Origin: Candidatus Delongbacteria bacterium
GTDB taxonomy: Bacteria; JAGOEH01
DNA: 9,307 bases
Assembly: GCA_017997825.1 (NCBI GenBank)
Contig: JAGOEH010000118.1
Span: forward strand, 1-9,307
Reading direction: 5' to 3'
Part shown: piece after piece, positions 6,676 to 9,307 of the stretch
Layout: the number at the start of each line of letters is the position of its first letter
Position numbering within the stretch: the stretch's first letter is position 1
The notes under the pieces: model-generated
The model's database searches: none
Seen by the model: only the letters and a program-made list of their open reading frames with translations
What the model was told of the DNA's origin: nothing
Made by a program: the position numbers and the translations under genes

Positions 6676-7562
6676 AGCGTTTACGGCAGATTAAGCTCAT
6701 CGGATTCATGCTGGCCGGAAACGGCCTGATCTGGTTGTCGCTGGCGATCCTGGCAGCGATCCTGTGCGGATTGATCTGGCGCAGTTATGCTATATTCGGC
6801 CACTGCTCCCTCTCGGAGATCCTGTTCAGCCAGACCTGGATGCCGACTCAGGGAAAATTCGGGCTGGCGGCTTTCATCACAGGCACCTTCATGGTCTCAG
6901 GACTGGCTATGATCCTGGCTGTCCCAATCAGCCTGTTGACGGCCATCTATCTGTCCGAATACATCCCGTTGCGTCTGTCAAAGTTTCTGCAGTCAATCAT
7001 CGATCTGCTGGCCGGGATTCCCTCCGTGATTTACGGTATTTGGGGCATCCTGGTCATTATACCCCTGATCAAAAACCATCTGGCTCCCCTGGCCGGTTCT
7101 GCCGGTACCGGATACAGTCTGCTGGCCGGAGGCATAGTACTGGCGGTAATGGTCTTTCCGGTAATTATCCAGATCAGCCTGGAAGTATTCCGGAGCATTC
7201 CGTTCGAAATCCGGGAGGTCTCGATGGCCTTGGGCGCAACCCAGTGGGAAACCATCAAGCGGGTCATTCTGCGCAAGGCCATGCCGGGATTGGTGGCGGC
7301 CAATATCCTGGGACTGTCGAGAGCCCTGGGAGAGACCATGGCGGTCATGATGGTGGTCGGCAACGTCGCCAAAATTCCACATTCCTTATTCGATCCGGCC
7401 TATCCCCTGCCGGCCCTGATCGCCAATACCTATGGGGAAATGATGTCGATCCCGTTGTATGATTCAGCCGTGATGACCGCCGCCTTGGTCCTGCTGATGA
7501 TCGTCGTCATCTTTAACATACTGGCACGGATCGTATTGAAAAACCTGCGCATCGGCTATTGA
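6672..7562 (+). CDS. pstC: Phosphate-type ABC transporter permease PstC
   Basis: This 296-residue inner-membrane protein is one of the two permeases of a Pst importer. A first hydrophobic helix (about 17-36) is followed by a periplasmic stretch and the core spans starting near residue 66. Family signatures are LLTAIYLSEY (88-97), LLAGIPSVIYGIWG (112-125), FPVIIQISLEVFRSIP (162-177), the ATPase-docking EAA loop around REVSMALGATQWETIKRVIL (181-200) and SRALGETMAVMMVVGN (216-231). Its ATG overlaps the pstS stop codon by four bases and has no clear Shine-Dalgarno, so translation is probably coupled to pstS. The intact EAA loop implies that it needs an ATP-binding subunit, but no pstB is present in the window. 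Confidence 0.93.
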   Translation: MKRLRQIKLIGFMLAGNGLIWLSLAILAAILCGLIWRSYAIFGHCSLSEILFSQTWMPTQGKFGLAAFITGTFMVSGLAMILAVPISLLTAIYLSEYIPLRLSKFLQSIIDLLAGIPSVIYGIWGILVIIPLIKNHLAPLAGSAGTGYSLLAGGIVLAVMVFPVIIQISLEVFRSIPFEIREVSMALGATQWETIKRVILRKAMPGLVAANILGLSRALGETMAVMMVVGNVAKIPHSLFDPAYPLPALIANTYGEMMSIPLYDSAVMTAALVLLMIVVIFNILARIVLKNLRIGY

Positions 7563-7833
7563 TAGCCTTTTCCGGAACTATGGATCGTTCGGCTCGGAAT
7601 CGTGGGATCTCTCTCCAATCCGTAGCAATTCAACCACTCAAGAGCCTTCACACCGCTAACGACCATCGCCCGGCACCCTATGAACGCTGATCAATCCATA
7701 CATATTAGTATACCTTAATCCGTAATACCATTATCCCAAATCTACAAGAAACCACCCTCCTTGATAATTCGGACGAGATCAAGGCAGAGAAGATTTCGGG
7801 TAACGCATTATTGTCAAACAGCAGAAAATCGTA
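7563..7833. other. Unusual 271-base spacer inside the pst operon
   Basis: pstC and pstA are normally adjacent or overlapping, but here 271 bases separate them. I see no convincing gene, tRNA, intrinsic terminator or good sigma70 promoter. The longest forward frame encodes only 36 residues (7580-7690) with no family resemblance. The sequence is more A+T-rich than the flanking genes, with a patch around 7700-7740. It could hold a processing site, an internal promoter I cannot recognise, or remains of a deleted gene. Confidence 0.5.
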
Positions 7834-8682
7834 ATGCAAAGAAAATCGGAAGAAAAAATAGCCCTTTGGGTGATGCGGGGAGCAACCGCGTTGGTGTTGA
7901 TTTTTTTGGCCCTGATTCTGGGCAGCATCATCATGAAGGGATTACCCCATCTGAATTGGGCCATGCTGTCTCAGACGCCCAAAGGCGGGTATTATCTGGG
8001 CAAATCAGGCGGAATCCTGAACGCGATCATCGGCTCGCTGATTCTGGCGGGGGGAGCGGTCGGACTGGCTTTGGTGTTCAGTCTGCCGATCGCCCTGTAT
8101 TTGAATGTATTTTTGAGAAACAATCATCCTTACCAGTATACCATCCGGTTCTGTCTGGATGTGATGAATGGAATTCCTTCCATCATTTACGGCGCATTGG
8201 GACTGATTTTGATGTACTATTTCAATTTGCGGGCCTCGCTATTGGCCGGCATCCTGACGGTGGCTCTGCTGATCTACCCGGTGATGTGCCGGGCTATGGA
8301 CGAATTGCTGCAGAATATTCCCGAACAACTGAAGGAAACCGCTTATGCCCTGGGCTCCACCCGCTATGAGCTGGCCTGGAGGATCATGATCCGGCAGGCG
8401 GCCCCCGGCATGATAACAGCCATCCTGGTGGCGCTGGGCCGCGGCATCGGTGATGCGGCCTCGGTGCTCTTTACGGCCGGATTCAGCGACCGTATCCCCA
8501 TCTCCCTGATGCAGCCGGTGGCAACCCTGCCTCTGGCCATCTTCTTCCAGTTGACCTCGCCCATTGTAGAGGTCCAGAACCGGGCCTATGCCGCCGCCAT
8601 GATCCTGACCCTGATCATCCTGTCAATATCCCTGATCTCCCGTCAGTTGATCAAACGAATCGACCGCTATACCGTCAAATAA
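7834..8682 (+). CDS. pstA: Phosphate-type ABC transporter permease PstA
   Basis: This 282-residue inner-membrane protein is the second permease of the Pst importer. A first hydrophobic helix (about 18-34) is followed by a short periplasmic stretch ending in KSGGILNAIIGSL (57-69). Further signatures are FSLPIALYLNVFL (82-94), MNGIPSIIYGALGL (111-124), the EAA loop around LKETAYALGSTRYELAWRIM (166-185) and LGRGIGDAASVLFTAGFSD (201-219). GD replaces the GE of the more usual LGRAIGET motif. The start is constrained by an in-frame TAA at 7801-7803; the ATG at 7834 is the first usable start and has no clear Shine-Dalgarno. The gene is separated from pstC by a 271-base spacer. pstB would often follow directly, but instead an unrelated small gene begins two bases after the stop codon. 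Confidence 0.93.
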   Translation: MQRKSEEKIALWVMRGATALVLIFLALILGSIIMKGLPHLNWAMLSQTPKGGYYLGKSGGILNAIIGSLILAGGAVGLALVFSLPIALYLNVFLRNNHPYQYTIRFCLDVMNGIPSIIYGALGLILMYYFNLRASLLAGILTVALLIYPVMCRAMDELLQNIPEQLKETAYALGSTRYELAWRIMIRQAAPGMITAILVALGRGIGDAASVLFTAGFSDRIPISLMQPVATLPLAIFFQLTSPIVEVQNRAYAAAMILTLIILSISLISRQLIKRIDRYTVK

Positions 8683-8684
8683 CT

Positions 8685-9089
8685 ATGAATAAAATACTGA
8701 CAACAGATTATATCCGAAGCATCATGAAAAGGATTGTATGGGATTATGACCTGGATCCCTATGATCTTTATCTAATCGCAATTCACCGGAAAAATGCCAT
8801 CAGCATATTCAATGATTTCTGGATTTGGCAGCGGATGTTTGAGCGCCTTGGCTGGTATGATTTACTGGATCTGTATGGAATCGAAACAGTCAAAGCTAAC
8901 CTGACCCCGGATCATATTAAAAAAATCCGTATACCCGAGTTGAGGGACCGTTATGAACGAGTACGCTGCATATTACATGAAGAGCCTTTACCCCCTGCAG
9001 AATGGAGTGCTCAAGCTCGTCAGAGAAAACAAGCTACCCTTCTATCTAACCGGTGGTACCGCCATCTCCCGCCAGTATTGCCAACATAG
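8685..9089 (+). CDS. Unrecognised 134-residue protein, likely partner of the AbiEii-type gene
   Basis: The gene begins at an ATG two bases after the pstA stop; another in-frame ATG lies at 8724. It encodes 134 residues with no signal peptide or membrane segment. Visible features are IVWDYDLDPYDLYLIA (17-32), an aromatic segment around WIWQRMFERLGWYDLLDLYG (46-65), RIPELRDRYERVR (81-93) and a C-terminal WSAQARQRKQ...LLSNRWYR tail. The W-D-x-D start followed by a helical region resembles small DUF6922-like proteins that I recall next to AbiEii nucleotidyltransferases. I could not check this, so the resemblance is tentative. It does not look like the canonical AbiEi winged-helix antitoxin. Its last 137 bases overlap the next gene in another frame. 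Its location suggests an antitoxin or a required partner. There is no clear Shine-Dalgarno, so it may depend on readthrough from pstA. Confidence 0.7.
   Translation: MNKILTTDYIRSIMKRIVWDYDLDPYDLYLIAIHRKNAISIFNDFWIWQRMFERLGWYDLLDLYGIETVKANLTPDHIKKIRIPELRDRYERVRCILHEEPLPPAEWSAQARQRKQATLLSNRWYRHLPPVLPT
8942..8947 (+). promoter_or_regulatory. Shine-Dalgarno site of the AbiEii-type gene
   Basis: GAGGGA lies 5 bases before the ATG at 8953, inside the preceding reading frame. The other possible start, ATG 8977, has no such site, so 8953 is preferred. Confidence 0.6.
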
Positions 9090-9307
9090 GTTTTCTGACG
9101 ATCTTGATCTTTTTGTAAATCAGGATTCCGATTATCCGGACTATATCAATCATTTTTTTCAATTATTGACATCCAATCGGGAAGATAATCCTTATGGCAT
9201 CGATTTACAGAGGATTATCAGAACTGAGAGTTATGCACAATTTTATGTCTTTGAGAAAAACCGACCCGACATTTTACTGAAACTTGATTTTGTCAATGAT
9301 TATGCCC
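8953..9307 (+). CDS. AbiEii/MenT-type nucleotidyltransferase toxin (partial, 5' part)
   Basis: The frame is open from ATG 8953 to the window edge (118 residues seen; family members are usually 200-300 or more). I translated it by hand. It has the hallmarks of AbiEii-family (DUF1814) nucleotidyltransferases: LYPLQNGVLKLV (12-23), FYLTGGTAISR (30-40) with the GG signature, HRFSDDLDLFV (45-55) with the D50-x-D52 metal pair, and ILLKLDFV (107-114) with D112 as the likely third catalytic acid. Known members are the toxic component of AbiE phage abortive-infection systems and MenT toxins, some of which add nucleotides to tRNA. The catalytic residues visible here look intact, so it is probably active. 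It follows and overlaps a small partner gene by 137 bases, as expected for a two-gene toxin module. The sequence is visibly more A+T-rich than pstA, consistent with horizontal acquisition. The C-terminal part is outside the window. Confidence 0.85.
   Translation, partial: MNEYAAYYMKSLYPLQNGVLKLVRENKLPFYLTGGTAISRQYCQHRFSDDLDLFVNQDSDYPDYINHFFQLLTSNREDNPYGIDLQRIIRTESYAQFYVFEKNRPDILLKLDFVNDYA

Noticed and set aside
7580-7690. A 36-codon frame in the pstC-pstA spacer.
   Set aside because: It has no Shine-Dalgarno, no recognisable motif, and a length expected by chance.
7755-7762. AAGGAGGG on the complement, a near-perfect Shine-Dalgarno sequence.
   Set aside because: No start codon at proper spacing opens more than a very short frame downstream on that strand.

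Overview
This is bacterial DNA with a moderate G+C content, about half by eye. The likely source is a Gram-negative bacterium, because the window carries a Wzm/TagG-like inner-membrane export permease, a lipoprotein-type binding protein and densely packed operons. The gene variants resemble those of Desulfobacterota, Bacteroidota-like or related candidate-phylum genomes: a short CysD, a CysN with a C-terminal P-loop domain, and a PstS with an EF-hand-like loop. The sequence alone does not fix the taxonomy. No rRNA, tRNA, CRISPR array or insertion sequence was seen.

Layout. (1) 1-712, minus: 5' part of a histidinol-phosphate aminotransferase-like gene, cut by the window edge. (2) 713-930: divergent control region with a good sigma70-type promoter facing right and a weaker one facing left. 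(3) 931-1863, plus: ABC-2 polysaccharide/polyol-phosphate export permease with no ATPase gene beside it. (4) 1864-2196: spacer with an unrecognised small minus-strand reading frame that may continue upstream through a +1 frameshift. (5) 2197-5523, plus: sulfate-activation operon cysD, cysN (with an extra, degenerate APS-kinase-like C-terminal domain) and a separate intact cysC. (6) 5695-8682, plus: phosphate-type ABC importer pstS-pstC-(271 bp gap)-pstA. (7) 8685-9307, plus: a small unrecognised gene and the start of an AbiEii-family nucleotidyltransferase. This pair lies two bases after pstA, where pstB would often be found.

How the parts fit. CysD and CysN make APS from sulfate and ATP with GTP hydrolysis, and CysC phosphorylates APS to PAPS. 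PAPS can feed sulfate reduction or sulfotransferases. The nearby polysaccharide-type exporter makes sulfation of an exported glycan a reasonable but unproven idea. PstS/PstC/PstA would bind and import phosphate or another oxyanion, but they need an ATPase encoded elsewhere. The terminal gene pair looks like an accessory toxin-antitoxin or phage-defence module, with a more A+T-rich sequence than the pst genes.

The points most worth following are the degenerate kinase domain on CysN beside an intact CysC, the AbiEii-type toxin with a non-AbiEi-like partner and a 137-base overlap, the two ABC systems without local ATPases, and the possible frameshifted small gene at 1909-2152.
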